A program made the translations under genes and the position numbers. From positions 1 through 64,000 of the forward strand of contig NZ_FRAF01000014.1 in assembly GCF_900142255.1 (NCBI RefSeq): DNA of 64,000 bases. Direction: 5' to 3'. Source of the stretch: Alicyclobacillus tolerans (GTDB taxonomy: Bacteria; Bacillota; Bacilli; Alicyclobacillales; Alicyclobacillaceae). The notes under the pieces were generated by a model that worked only from the letters and a program-made list of their open reading frames with translations, made no database searches and had not been told where the DNA came from. Shown here piece after piece: positions 27,937 to 38,003 of this stretch (the first letter of the stretch is position 1; the number at the start of each line of letters is the position of its first letter).

Positions 27937-28851
27937 TTAGTGCAAACTGGATAAATCGTAAGGGGTTTGCTGATAAACGTAATAATTGAGCCAGTTAGAG
28001 AAAAGTAAATATGCGTGTGAACGCCAGTTGTGCAGAGGCGTTTGTGAAGGATCGTCATTCGGAAAATAATTTTTAGGCAATGGCACTTGCAATTGACGCT
28101 CAATATCACGATGATATTCTTCCGCTAGTGTCTCCCGATCATATTCCGAGTGGCCGGTGACAAAAATTTGTTGTCCATCTTCCGTAGCTACAATGTAAAC
28201 GCCTGCTTCTTTAGATTTTGAAATCAACTGTAATTCTGGACAAGCTAAAACATCTTTTTCATCCACAGTAGAATGGCGTGAATGGGGCGCTAAAAATCCT
28301 TCGTCAAATCCTCTGACAAGAGGAATATCCAGACAAATTTCATGAGTAAATACACCAAACATTTTTTCTGCAAGCGGACGCTTGGCAATACCATAATGAT
28401 GATATAACCCTGCTTGCGCACCCCAGCAGATATGAATGGTGGATGTAACGTGCTGACGGGACCAATCCAAAATGCGAGTCAATTCCGGCCAATAGGCAAC
28501 TTCTTCAAACGGCAAATGTTCTATTGGCGCTCCCGTGACTATCATGCCATCGAAATTTTGTCTCTCAATATCGCGAAAAGTCGTATAGAACGCTTGCAAG
28601 TGTTCAGTTGACGTATTCTTTGCTTGATGCGTCTCCATTCTAAGCAGAGTGATTTCCACCTGCAAAGGTGTATTGCCGAGCAAACGCAGAAGTTGCGTCT
28701 CAGCAGTCTCTTTAATAGGCATAAGATTGAGAATCAAAATTTTTAACGGTCTGATATCTTGATGGAAGGCCCGTTGCTCGTCCATCACAAATACATGCTC
28801 TTGTTCCAGAACACGTTTAGCCGGTAAGCCTTCAGGCAATTTGATGGGCAT
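27937..28851 (-). CDS. metA: Homoserine O-acetyltransferase (MetA family)
   Basis: 304 residues, typical MetA length. Acylates homoserine as the entry to methionine synthesis. The nucleophile cysteine lies in [17 protein letters not shown] and the catalytic histidine/glutamate in [11 protein letters not shown]. The specificity position in [13 protein letters not shown] carries glutamate, which in characterised MetA proteins selects acetyl-CoA over succinyl-CoA; that rule is from established work, its use here is inference. ATG start behind GGAAAGGAAGG. First of a leftward pair with hemZ. Confidence 0.94.
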   Translation of the reverse strand: MPIKLPEGLPAKRVLEQEHVFVMDEQRAFHQDIRPLKILILNLMPIKETAETQLLRLLGNTPLQVEITLLRMETHQAKNTSTEHLQAFYTTFRDIERQNFDGMIVTGAPIEHLPFEEVAYWPELTRILDWSRQHVTSTIHICWGAQAGLYHHYGIAKRPLAEKMFGVFTHEICLDIPLVRGFDEGFLAPHSRHSTVDEKDVLACPELQLISKSKEAGVYIVATEDGQQIFVTGHSEYDRETLAEEYHRDIERQLQVPLPKNYFPNDDPSQTPLHNWRSHAYLLFSNWLNYYVYQQTPYDLSSLH

Positions 28852-28882
28852 GAACGCACCTTCCTTTCCAAATCAAAGTTTT

Positions 28883-30352
28883 TCAATTCTCTGAGCGATA
28901 CGAAAGCTTTGGTGCTTGTCGATGCAGCGTTGCTTGTTCATAAGCATAGGCAAGCTGCAATAGGCGCGCCTCAGAAAACGCACAACCTGTAAAGGTCAAA
29001 CCCCAAGGCATCCCTTCATCATCATAGCCAGCCGGAACTGTGACAGAAGGATACCCCGCTTTAGCGGCAATCGACGATGCAAAATATCCAGGCGAGACTA
29101 GAGCATCCAGAGAATGTTCTGCCATCAGGCGATCGAGATTTTGTTGTCTTGACCAATGTAAATCGCGTCTACGCGCGTTTAAATACTCCGCATCTGTGAG
29201 CGTACCGCTTGTAGCTTCGGCACGCAATAACATCTGTTGACCAAATTTTAAAAGACGCTCTGGATCTTTTTCATTAAATCGAATGACATCTTGAAGAGAA
29301 CGGATAGACACATGATGGGGCAACTCTTTCAAATAGGCGTTCAACGCTGACTTAAATTCATAAATCAGTACTTCGTAGCCCGCATCTCCCTCTTCCGGAT
29401 CTATCAACTCCAAATCTTCTATGACAATGGCGCCTTGTTTACGCAATACGTCAAACGCCGCCTGCATAAGTTGATTTTGAGAATCGTTCAATTGACTGAA
29501 AAACTGCTTGACAACACCAATCCTTGCTCTATTCAAGCCCTCAGGTGTAAGACCTGCCGTGTAATCATCCAATATTTGACCTTGAGAGGTCAACGTAGCA
29601 GCATCATCGGGATCGACACCTGCGATAACATTCAGCAATAGCGCAGCGTCTCGTACAGTGCGTGTCATTGGTCCCGCAGTATCTTGACTGTATGCAATCG
29701 GAATAATGCCTCGCCGACTGACCAACCCCACAGTGGGTTTGATACCTACCAAACTGTTTTGGCTGGAAGGACTTAAAATAGAACCGGAAGTTTCTGTACC
29801 AATTGCCGCTGTAGCAAAATCCGCAGCAATGGCTGATCCCGATCCGGCACTCGACCCACCCACATCGAGGCGTCCGGGTCCATAAGGATTGAGCGTCTGG
29901 CCCCCTCGCGAACTATAACCATTCGGCATATGATCTGCCATAAAATTAGCCCATTCTGTCAAATTGGTTTTGCCGAGCAGAATTGCTCCTGCAGCACGCA
30001 ATTTGCGAACCAAAAATGCATCATATCCTGCATACGATTTTGCTAATGCCATACTTCCCGCACTGGTATGCATGGCATCAGCCGTATTGATATTGTCTTT
30101 AATAAGTACAGGGATGCCGTGTAATGGCCCGCGTAGCCCCGTCCTGTGACGCTCCCTGTCCATCGCCTCGGCAAGAAATAAAGCGTCCGGATTGATTTCA
30201 ATGACTGCAGCCAATGACGCTCCTTGTTGATTGTTCTCAGCGATTTTCCGCATATATTCAAGGGTTAACTCAACAGCGCTGAATTCTCCCTTTTGCATTG
30301 ACTGTTGTAATTCTTCAATGGATTGTTGATCCATGGAAACTTGACTCATCAT
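28883..30352 (-). CDS. Amidase, amidase-signature family
   Basis: About 490 residues with the Ser-Ser-Lys triad of the family: lysine in VLIKDNINT, the glycine/serine-rich VGGSSAGSGSAIAADF, and GTETSGSI. Related to GatA but standing without gatB/gatC, and with the N terminus SIEELQQSMQKGEFSAVELTLEYM typical of stand-alone amidases. The substrate is unknown. ATG at 30352 (or 30349) follows AGGAGGG. It lies between metA and an amino-acid permease on the same strand, which suggests use of amides or small peptides. Confidence 0.9.
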   Translation of the reverse strand: MMSQVSMDQQSIEELQQSMQKGEFSAVELTLEYMRKIAENNQQGASLAAVIEINPDALFLAEAMDRERHRTGLRGPLHGIPVLIKDNINTADAMHTSAGSMALAKSYAGYDAFLVRKLRAAGAILLGKTNLTEWANFMADHMPNGYSSRGGQTLNPYGPGRLDVGGSSAGSGSAIAADFATAAIGTETSGSILSPSSQNSLVGIKPTVGLVSRRGIIPIAYSQDTAGPMTRTVRDAALLLNVIAGVDPDDAATLTSQGQILDDYTAGLTPEGLNRARIGVVKQFFSQLNDSQNQLMQAAFDVLRKQGAIVIEDLELIDPEEGDAGYEVLIYEFKSALNAYLKELPHHVSIRSLQDVIRFNEKDPERLLKFGQQMLLRAEATSGTLTDAEYLNARRRDLHWSRQQNLDRLMAEHSLDALVSPGYFASSIAAKAGYPSVTVPAGYDDEGMPWGLTFTGCAFSEARLLQLAYAYEQATLHRQAPKLSYRSEN

Positions 30353-30424
30353 TGTCCCTCCTAAGTTCATCCGCAAACTGTTTTACTATCGCGAATGTTC
30401 TGTAGGGATTACGCCATCTATGAC

Positions 30425-31855
30425 CTAGCTTCCTGCACTCTTTTGAATCTTTTTGCGAACAAACCAATAAGCGATGGTAAGCAATAGATAAATAGCAGCA
30501 AACGCATAAAATGCGATCCGCTGTGATGGCTGAAACAAAGCGTAAATCGTCAATGCCACAATGAGAGCGAGACATACATAGGACGAGACAGGCGCACCGA
30601 AGGCTAGCTTGGAAACTTGAAAGGATTGGCTGGCAGAGCGTAAACGAGAGCGCCAACTGATAAAAGTGAGCAACATAACAAACCAATAGAAAAAAGTCAT
30701 GAAACTGGACGCACTGATTAAAAACTGATACACATTAGACGGCAGAGCATAAGCAAGAATCAGCGAAAGCGCAATTCCAATCGCTGTAGCGAGTAGAGCC
30801 CCATATTGAACTCCGCGTTGATTTTGAATCTTAACAAAACGCGGCGCTTCATTTGTCTCGCCAAGACTGTACAAAATCTGCATGGAAGAAAAAACGGCGC
30901 CTGCCATGACGCTAAATGAGGCGATTAGAATGGCAGCATTGAAAATGTCAGCTAGCCAAATTGTACCGTGGCGCTGCAAAGTCAACACAAATGGACTAAT
31001 CGATGTATTGACACTTTGTGTCGGTTCAAACCAAATAACAAAACCCACGGCCATAATGTAAAGTACCGTCAGGATGAGAATAGTAAGAATTGCAGATAAC
31101 TCGACATCCCGACCACGCGGTGTTTTGACAGCTGCAGTAGCAAAGACACCTATCCCCGCATAAGCAAAGACGACAATCAACATGGACTGCATAAGTCCCG
31201 TAAAACCGTGTGTAAAGAAAGTCTCCGATGAAGAAAGGAAAGCTGCTGGATGCGGCATCCCTGTTAATAAACCGCTGATTAAAAGAACAGCAAAAAGAAT
31301 AAAACCGACCAAAGCCGCAATCTTTACAACAGACATAAAAGACTCAACGCGATCGAAATTCCTTACACCAAACGCATTAATGATAAGAATAATAATGGAA
31401 TATATGGAGGCAGTCAGCCACTCTGCAATATGGGGTAGCCATATATGGGTAAATACAGCCATAGCTACAGCTTCACTGGCAATCGTCAATACACTCGTCA
31501 AGTAATAAATCCATCCCTGCAAATAGCCAGCGTAGGAACCAAGATAACGATCGGCATAAACTTTGAATGAGCCTTCTTCAGGCTCCTTGACAGCAATCGA
31601 AGTAAGAGCGCCTGTCACTTGAGCGGTAAGAATTCCACCAATAAGAAATGCAATCAAAACAGATGGTCCTGCTAAACGAATGGGTACGCCGCAGCCAAGA
31701 AAAAAACCTGCGCCAATAATACCCCCGATACCAATCAGCGTCAGCATAGGGACACCAGGTGCTTTTTCCGGTTTTACATCATGATGATGGTGCAGGGATG
31801 GTGTATTTGAAATAATTGGACGCCAACTTGCCCTTTTGCCTCCGCTGCTCTGCAT
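30425..31855 (-). CDS. Amino acid permease, APC superfamily
   Basis: 476 residues from ATG 31855 (AGGGAGGA box); the in-frame upstream codons lack a ribosome site. Twelve membrane segments are expected; the first bears the sodium/substrate motif LIGIGGIIGAGFFLGCG, followed by EPEEGSFKVYADRYLGSYAGYLQGW, the GSF..Y motif of the AAT/YveA-type branch. Substrate is not defined by sequence. Neighbours are an amidase (downstream) and a DHA2 exporter (upstream), all leftward. Confidence 0.88.
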   Translation of the reverse strand: MQSSGGKRASWRPIISNTPSLHHHHDVKPEKAPGVPMLTLIGIGGIIGAGFFLGCGVPIRLAGPSVLIAFLIGGILTAQVTGALTSIAVKEPEEGSFKVYADRYLGSYAGYLQGWIYYLTSVLTIASEAVAMAVFTHIWLPHIAEWLTASIYSIIILIINAFGVRNFDRVESFMSVVKIAALVGFILFAVLLISGLLTGMPHPAAFLSSSETFFTHGFTGLMQSMLIVVFAYAGIGVFATAAVKTPRGRDVELSAILTILILTVLYIMAVGFVIWFEPTQSVNTSISPFVLTLQRHGTIWLADIFNAAILIASFSVMAGAVFSSMQILYSLGETNEAPRFVKIQNQRGVQYGALLATAIGIALSLILAYALPSNVYQFLISASSFMTFFYWFVMLLTFISWRSRLRSASQSFQVSKLAFGAPVSSYVCLALIVALTIYALFQPSQRIAFYAFAAIYLLLTIAYWFVRKKIQKSAGS

Positions 31856-31957
31856 AGCGATTCCTCCCTCGCTGTCAGGGCAAAGAGAAAACACTGTTTA
31901 TCCCTTTGAACCTGCTTGACATCAGAAGGTAGTATGCAGCATGCTTCACCACTTCAT

Positions 31958-33403
31958 TCAGCGAGCCTCAGCAGAGGAAAGTTTTTGGTTGCGAGCGCCC
32001 GCTCTGGTGATGGAAAAGAGCGCTCCTAGCACGCATACTGCACTAGCCGACCAAAAGACAGTGTGCAATGCGGCAAGGAAATCCATCGGCTGGCTAATTT
32101 GCGCACCAACAGGCACGATTTTCCCAGTCATTTGGTGTAGTCGCCAACTGAGCAGTGAAACAGAAAGCGTGATGCCAAGAATCATACCAATATTGCGGAC
32201 CAGTGCGTTCAGTCCACCTGCCGTTCCTAAACGTTCTCTCGGAACAGCTCCCATGACGCTTGAATTATTGGGAGATTGGAACATCCCTTGACCCAAGCCG
32301 AACATTGCTAACAAGAGAGCGACTGATATGGCTCGTTCATACAAGCCAAGCGTATTCAACAAGGCAAAACCCAACGCATTGACACAAAGTCCTCCTGTGG
32401 TTAAAAAGAGTGGGCCGATCCGGTCAGAAAGCCAACCAGAAAATGGCGCGACCAAAGCCATCGTCAACGGATACGCTGCCATAGTGTAGCCTGTTACACG
32501 CGTATCCAAATGAAGCACACCTTCCAGATAAAAAGGCATTAACACATTTGTACAAAACAAAGAGACAAAGGAAAGTAACGCAGCAATACTTCCTGCCCGA
32601 AACGCATTGATTTTATAGAGTCGCAAATCGACAACTGGCTGGCTAGCACGCAATTGCCGCCATACAAATAGCACCCAGGCCACAATAGATATAAAAAATC
32701 CAAGCAGCGTCAACTCACTACCCCAGCCCCATGTGTCAGCATTGGAGACCGTGTAAAGCAGTGAAATAATTGCAATCATAAAGAGCATAGAACCTGCCCA
32801 ATCAAAATAGTTCGTTTCCAGTTGACGTTTGGTTTGTCTGCGAAATGTCTGTGTCCCCACGAGAAAACCAAGGACTCCAATGGGTACATTAATCCAAAAA
32901 ATAGAAGACCATCCAAAAGCATCAATTAAAATACCACCAAGAGCTGGACCGGTCAATGAACCAACAGAAACCATAGCCCCTGTCACCCCCAGCGCTCTTC
33001 CCCGCTCACTGCCTGGAAAAGTAGCGGAGACAATCGCTTGGCTGTTAGCCATGAGAAGCGAAGCTCCAAAGGCCTGAAGTATGCGTGACAATATGAGCCA
33101 AACATAGGAGCCAGATAACGCACAAAGAGCTGAACCCATGGCAAACACTAGAAAACCGAAATTGTACAGTCTGCCTCGGCCAAACATATCTGCCAATTTG
33201 CCAACAATGGGCAACCATGCGCAAATCGTCAACAGATACGCTGTGACAACCCACTGAATCTCCTGCAAGTGCACATGCAAAGCATGTGACATGGTAGGCA
33301 AAGCTACATTGGCTATACTCCCATCAAGAGTTGCCATAAATGTTCCTACACACACATTTGCTAGAATAAACCATTTATTTTTCCATATCGATGTTTCATT
33401 CAA
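31958..33403 (-). CDS. Multidrug exporter, MFS DHA2 family (EmrB/QacA type)
   Basis: 481 residues with about 14 membrane segments. Motif [17 protein letters not shown] in the first segment (motif D1), [17 protein letters not shown] (motif A) and [25 protein letters not shown] (motif C, antiporter) identify the drug:proton antiporter branch. An ORF extending to 33472 would overlap msrA by 77 bases without a ribosome site; the better start is TTG 33403, with GGGGAGG upstream, overlapping the msrA stop (TTGAATGA) and implying translational coupling to msrA. Confidence 0.9.
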   Translation of the reverse strand: MNETSIWKNKWFILANVCVGTFMATLDGSIANVALPTMSHALHVHLQEIQWVVTAYLLTICAWLPIVGKLADMFGRGRLYNFGFLVFAMGSALCALSGSYVWLILSRILQAFGASLLMANSQAIVSATFPGSERGRALGVTGAMVSVGSLTGPALGGILIDAFGWSSIFWINVPIGVLGFLVGTQTFRRQTKRQLETNYFDWAGSMLFMIAIISLLYTVSNADTWGWGSELTLLGFFISIVAWVLFVWRQLRASQPVVDLRLYKINAFRAGSIAALLSFVSLFCTNVLMPFYLEGVLHLDTRVTGYTMAAYPLTMALVAPFSGWLSDRIGPLFLTTGGLCVNALGFALLNTLGLYERAISVALLLAMFGLGQGMFQSPNNSSVMGAVPRERLGTAGGLNALVRNIGMILGITLSVSLLSWRLHQMTGKIVPVGAQISQPMDFLAALHTVFWSASAVCVLGALFSITRAGARNQKLSSAEAR

Positions 33404-33938
33404 CTGACTTTGAACCTCCCCAATGGCGTTCTGTAAAATCTGCGCGTCCAGAAGCTCGGTGGTACCGCTCATAATGCAAAGGTTGTTTCTGATAATAGTT
33501 CTGATGGTAATCCTCAGCTAAATAAAATGGCTTAGCCGGAAGTATAGGAGTAACAATAGGTTTGTCAAAGCGACCACTTGCAGCCAATTCGTTTTTGGAC
33601 TGTATCGCTTCCTGACGTTGCTCTTCTGTGAAATAGAAAATCGCCGTCTGATAGGAAGAACCGCGATCGTAAAACTGCCCCCCCGCATCAGTAGGATCAA
33701 TTTGTCTCCAAAAAATATTCAGCAATTCTTGATAAGATATTTTTTCCGGGTCATACGTGATACGGACAGCTTCCACATGTCCTGTCATTTCACTACAAAC
33801 TTGTTCATAAGTGGGATTGGGTACGTCACCACCCGTGTACCCTGATTCAACTCGCAGTACCCCTGGCCATGTATCAAACGGCTTTACCATACACCAGAAA
33901 CATCCACCCGCAAAAATAGCGATTTCTTGTCGATTCAT
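33396..33938 (-). CDS. msrA: Peptide methionine sulfoxide reductase A
   Basis: 180 residues. The nucleophile cysteine sits in the canonical GGCFWC (about 11-16); the recycling substrates follow as [29 protein letters not shown] and [21 protein letters not shown]. It repairs the S-form of methionine sulfoxide. ATG follows GGAGG. It is coupled to the downstream drug exporter; msrB is encoded 10 kb away, not in the same operon. Confidence 0.97.
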   Translation of the reverse strand: MNRQEIAIFAGGCFWCMVKPFDTWPGVLRVESGYTGGDVPNPTYEQVCSEMTGHVEAVRITYDPEKISYQELLNIFWRQIDPTDAGGQFYDRGSSYQTAIFYFTEEQRQEAIQSKNELAASGRFDKPIVTPILPAKPFYLAEDYHQNYYQKQPLHYERYHRASGRADFTERHWGGSKSVE

Positions 33939-34085
33939 TTGGATGACCTCCCCATCAATGTTCTATACAATAGATCTCTATAGAAAGCCCAGTTCCTTAT
34001 TTTACACTAGTTTATATTTTATCACTTTTCCTTATAGCCCAAATTCCATGTCTTTCGATATACTGACTCTTGGAGGTGGGATGAA

Positions 34086-35867
34086 ATGTCGGATATGTCC
34101 ATGATGCGTTGGGATTTGCAAAGCGTATTTCCTGGAGACAGCAACTCTCCAGAAATTACACATTTCATGGAAGAAACACGGAAACAGTTGCAATTTCTTG
34201 AAGAGGGAATGAAAACGGATTCTTTGCTGCACGTCATCCAAAAACTTCAGAATTGTGGCGCACGCTTACATGAAGTCGGGTCTTACCTTTCCTGCTTGGT
34301 ATCAGCAGATGTTAAGGACGAAAAAGCCAAACAGCTGCAAACACGTCTCTACGAATTAGATGCCCTTTATCAAAAGCTGCTGATTCAATTGGATGCGCAT
34401 CTTTTGCGTTTGGATGCCACACAATTAGAAACTATTCTCAAAGCTCCTGAGATGGATGAATTCCGGTTCTGGCTTAACGAACGCGCGCGCAGGGCTAAAG
34501 ACAAATTACCAGCCGAAATGGAAGATTTGGCAGTGCAACTTGGTATCGACGGTTACCGTTCCTGGGGGGATTTATACAATATTTTAGTTGGACGTATGTC
34601 TATAACATTACATAAAGACGGAAAAACGGAACAACTATCCATGGGTCAGGCGTTTAATCGCATGTCTTCACAAAATCGCCAAGAACGGGAAACTATTTTC
34701 CAAATTTGGGAAGATACTTGGGCTAAAGAAGCCGATTTGCTTCAGCCTACTTTGAATCATATAGCAGGTTATCGTCTAGCACTCTACCGTGCCAGAGGTT
34801 GGTCTTCGCCGCTTTCTGAACCGCTGCTTATCAATCGAATGAGTCAGGAAACCTTGGAAGCCATGTGGGATACCGTTGAGCGAAATAAACCTCTACTACT
34901 GGAATATTTAAAAGAAAAAGCACGGCTTCTTGGCGTAGATGCACCTTCTTGGTGTGACGTGGATGCAGCGCTTGGTCAAATGGAACAACGCTTTTCTTAC
35001 CAAGAAGCCAGGGATTTAATCGTCGAGCAATTCAGCCGTTTCAATCCTGAAATGGGGAAATTCGCTTCCCAATGTTTTGAAAAACGTTGGATTGAAGCCG
35101 AGGATAGACCCGGCAAGCGTCCAGGTGGTTTTTGTACCAGCTTCCCCATCAGTCAAGAGACGCGCATTTTCATGACCTTTTCTGGATCGGCGGGAAACGT
35201 CTCTACGCTAGCGCATGAACTCGGTCATGCCTTTCATCAGCACGTTATGCGTGGACTTCCGTATTACCAAACTCGCTATGCTATGAATGTTGCTGAGACA
35301 GCCTCTACATTTGCAGAAGCGATTGTCTCTGATGCCACTATGCAAGAAGCAAGTGACCCGAAACAACGCTTAATTCTTCTAGCAGATAAGGTCGATCGCG
35401 GTGTTGTTATGTTCATGAACATACACGCGCGATTCTTGTTTGAAACACGTTTTTATGAAGAGCGAAAGCGCGGCATGCTTGGTGTCCAGGATTTGAACGA
35501 ATTGATGACTCAAGCGCAAAAAGACGCTTTCCATAACGCTTTATCTAGTTACCATCCACATTTTTGGGCATCCAAATTACATTTTTATATTACGGGAACA
35601 CCGTTCTACAATTTCCCTTACACTTTTGGTTACCTCTTTAGCACAGGTATTTATGCGCGAGCGAAAGCCGAAGGTCTTTCCTTTGGCAATAAATATGTGA
35701 CCCTGCTTCGAGATACAGGTCGTATGAATGTAGAGAATTTAGCAAAACAGCATCTGGGCGTCGATTTGACCCAAAGCGACTTTTGGCAAGAAGCCGCAAA
35801 CGCAGTAATGGCTGATGTGAAAACATTTCTTCAAGAATCTTCAGCCTTCTCACCAAGTGACTTGTGA
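34086..35867 (+). CDS. pepF: Oligoendopeptidase F, M3B metallopeptidase
   Basis: 593 residues, the family's usual length. Zinc site HELGHAFHQH in the segment TLAHELGHAF with the downstream glutamate in VAETASTFAEA completes the M3 active site. Cleaves medium-length peptides in the cytoplasm. Start ATG 34086 follows GGAGG by 10 bases. The 3' end overlaps the convergent GIY-YIG gene by 37 bases. Consistent with the peptide-oriented gene content nearby. Confidence 0.95.
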   Translation: MSDMSMMRWDLQSVFPGDSNSPEITHFMEETRKQLQFLEEGMKTDSLLHVIQKLQNCGARLHEVGSYLSCLVSADVKDEKAKQLQTRLYELDALYQKLLIQLDAHLLRLDATQLETILKAPEMDEFRFWLNERARRAKDKLPAEMEDLAVQLGIDGYRSWGDLYNILVGRMSITLHKDGKTEQLSMGQAFNRMSSQNRQERETIFQIWEDTWAKEADLLQPTLNHIAGYRLALYRARGWSSPLSEPLLINRMSQETLEAMWDTVERNKPLLLEYLKEKARLLGVDAPSWCDVDAALGQMEQRFSYQEARDLIVEQFSRFNPEMGKFASQCFEKRWIEAEDRPGKRPGGFCTSFPISQETRIFMTFSGSAGNVSTLAHELGHAFHQHVMRGLPYYQTRYAMNVAETASTFAEAIVSDATMQEASDPKQRLILLADKVDRGVVMFMNIHARFLFETRFYEERKRGMLGVQDLNELMTQAQKDAFHNALSSYHPHFWASKLHFYITGTPFYNFPYTFGYLFSTGIYARAKAEGLSFGNKYVTLLRDTGRMNVENLAKQHLGVDLTQSDFWQEAANAVMADVKTFLQESSAFSPSDL

Positions 35868-36118
35868 TACTGAAGCCAAGCTTCTGCCATAGCGGCTTTT
35901 TCAGCATGTGATAAGCGTTTGAGCGCATATTCCCGCGACAAAGCCGCCGACTTGTGTAAAATCGGTTCACTATACACCAAGTGCACAGGTCGACGGCTAC
36001 GCGTATATTTGGCTCCTTTGGCACTTGAATTGTGAGCTTTTACTCGTTGCATCAGATGGGTTGTCACACCAGTATAATACGAACCATCATTACACTTCAC
36101 CATATAAACAAAATACAC
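35831..36118 (-). CDS. GIY-YIG domain protein, UPF0213/YhbQ-YazA type
   Basis: 95 residues comprising a single GIY-YIG domain: FVYMVKCNDGSYYTGVT provides the GIY-YIG pair, YTRSRRPVHLVY the central arginine, and REYALKRLSHAEK the metal-binding glutamate region. Stand-alone members (B. subtilis YazA, E. coli YhbQ) are putative nucleases of uncertain role. Start GTG 36118 has only a weak ribosome site. Convergent overlap with pepF. Confidence 0.9.
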   Translation of the reverse strand: MYFVYMVKCNDGSYYTGVTTHLMQRVKAHNSSAKGAKYTRSRRPVHLVYSEPILHKSAALSREYALKRLSHAEKAAMAEAWLQYHKSLGEKAEDS

Positions 36119-36159
36119 TTTTGCTAAGGCCCTCGCTTTGCAAACTCAAGTTAGGAAAC

Positions 36160-37857
36160 TTATGAAGATGGTAAGCCATTTGGCGATTCTTGTCCCCGCC
36201 ACGCCGCAACGTACGATTCCAGAGCTTGATGAAGATATTTACCGATGTCTGAGTAAGCCTCATCATTCAGATTGGCAAGAGAAACACGTATCGACCATTT
36301 GGGTCCGGCAAAGCCTCCACCGTTGAGTAAAACGATAGCGGATTGCTCAGCAAGACGAAAGAGTATATCCACAGGTTCATAATGGGCAGCAAGGAATTCA
36401 AAAAAAGCGTCTCCATAGTGATGCTTTGCCCATACTTCCAGATCGAACTCTGTATAGTAATCCGCACAGTACGCTAAATTCGGTTGCGGCAATCCTAAAC
36501 CTTCGTAAAGAAGCGCCATTCGATGTCGACAGATATCACGTGTCTGCTGTTTATAACGCTGCCCATCTTCCGTTAGCGCAAACCACGTAAACATAGCCAT
36601 TTGTATCTGCTGAGGCGTGGATAATCCAGCCGTATGGTTGAGGGCAACTTCACGACTGTCAGCTACCAGCCGTTCCATAACACTTAATTTTTCCGGATGT
36701 TGAGTCAACGAACGATAACGATTGGCAAGTTCTTCTTGAATCTGATCCGGTAAATCACCCAATTTATCATTCAAAACGTGATCGGGATGAATGGCAATAA
36801 CTCCAAGACGCCATCCGGTGACACCAAAATATTTGGAAAGCGAATACACTCCAATCGTATTGCGGGGCAACTTGGCAAGCAATGAACAATACTCGTCGAC
36901 AAACGTAGCGTAGACATCGTCACTGATAATGATCAATTCTCGGTTGTGCTGATGAATGATTTGGGCAATTTCATCTATGCATTGCGGACTCATAGCAACA
37001 GATGGCGGATTGCTTGGATTGACGAGAAAAAGCGCTTTGACAGAAGGGTCTTTGAGTTTATCTAATTCCTCTTTTGGATATTGCCAAGTATGTTCTCCAC
37101 GATTATCAATCCCACTGGCATAAAGATTGATTACATGAAAGTTGTATTTATGCAATTCTGGAATTTCCACATAAGGCGGGAAAATCGGAACTGCAATAGC
37201 AATCTTATCGCCGCGATTCAACAAATGATTCTCCAAAAGTGTATTAAACAGGTAACACATGGCAGCTGTTGCACCTTCGACAGCAAATAGTTCAAAGTTG
37301 CTGGAGGGGAACTGATTCTGACAAATTTCCCGAATCAGAAAGTCATGGACAACTTTTTCCGTATACGTCAGCATCCGATCAGGCTCGGGATAGTTATCGC
37401 CAATGATGCCATCAACAAGTTCAAATACCCAGTCATCCGGTGGAAAACCACGTGAATTGCCGTACTCAACAAACGAACGCAACCATTTGGAAGTTTCATC
37501 CGTCTCATGATTATTTAAAAATATATGCATGCGTTCAGCAATTCCTTGTTTCGATGGCTTACCCGCCAAATGTCCTGCACTCCAAACACGCTTGCTTTCT
37601 TCTAGAGCAAAGTTGCCAAGCATGAAGAACATCTCACGAGGTGTGGCTGCAATCCAATTAGGATTTCCACGACCAGCATTGAGCAAAGTCGCCGCGCCCT
37701 GTTTGCTTTTCTCAGAAGCAAGACGAATCAACTCATTCTTAAATTCAAATGGACTAATGGCTTCAAAGGAACGTTCCATTTTGCGGCGATCATCTAAACT
37801 CAGATGTTGCCGCAAATGATTCTCTAATTTAACTTGTCCTGGCCCTTGAGCGTTCAA
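36160..37857 (-). CDS. aspD: Aspartate 4-decarboxylase (PLP, fold type I)
   Basis: 565-residue aminotransferase-fold enzyme of the large AspD group, which converts aspartate to alanine and CO2 and also transaminates. Evidence: long N-terminal extension (FEFKNELIRLASEKS), NAGRGNPNW, the VEGATAAMCYLFNTLL substrate loop, NPSNPPSVAMS, DDVYATFVDEY, and the PLP lysine in YSLSKYFGVTGWRLG. In lactic acid bacteria the enzyme works with the antiporter AspT to give proton motive force; no aspT is adjacent here. Start TTG behind GGGAGG. Decarboxylation consumes a proton, which would help in acid habitats (inference). Confidence 0.92.
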   Translation of the reverse strand: MNAQGPGQVKLENHLRQHLSLDDRRKMERSFEAISPFEFKNELIRLASEKSKQGAATLLNAGRGNPNWIAATPREMFFMLGNFALEESKRVWSAGHLAGKPSKQGIAERMHIFLNNHETDETSKWLRSFVEYGNSRGFPPDDWVFELVDGIIGDNYPEPDRMLTYTEKVVHDFLIREICQNQFPSSNFELFAVEGATAAMCYLFNTLLENHLLNRGDKIAIAVPIFPPYVEIPELHKYNFHVINLYASGIDNRGEHTWQYPKEELDKLKDPSVKALFLVNPSNPPSVAMSPQCIDEIAQIIHQHNRELIIISDDVYATFVDEYCSLLAKLPRNTIGVYSLSKYFGVTGWRLGVIAIHPDHVLNDKLGDLPDQIQEELANRYRSLTQHPEKLSVMERLVADSREVALNHTAGLSTPQQIQMAMFTWFALTEDGQRYKQQTRDICRHRMALLYEGLGLPQPNLAYCADYYTEFDLEVWAKHHYGDAFFEFLAAHYEPVDILFRLAEQSAIVLLNGGGFAGPKWSIRVSLANLNDEAYSDIGKYLHQALESYVAAWRGQESPNGLPSS

Positions 37858-37924
37858 AAACCGATACCTCCCTGCAGATTACCTGCTGCTAGTATCGGCT
37901 ACAATTTTTACAGGTATGTACCAT

Positions 37925-37956
37925 TTCCGCGCGACCATCAAGGCTGCCGCGCGGAA
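37925..37956. repeat. GC-rich inverted repeat after the ECF operon
   Basis: TTCCGCGCG (37925-37933) is the reverse complement of CGCGCGGAA (37948-37956), loop of 14. It lies downstream of the alpha/alpha-barrel gene and upstream of aspD (both leftward) and may be the operon's terminator, though without a T-run on the minus strand. Confidence 0.5.
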
Positions 37957-38003
37957 GCTGCTTTCTCTCATTAAGAATGATACATTTTTCTGACTGCTAA
38001 GTA

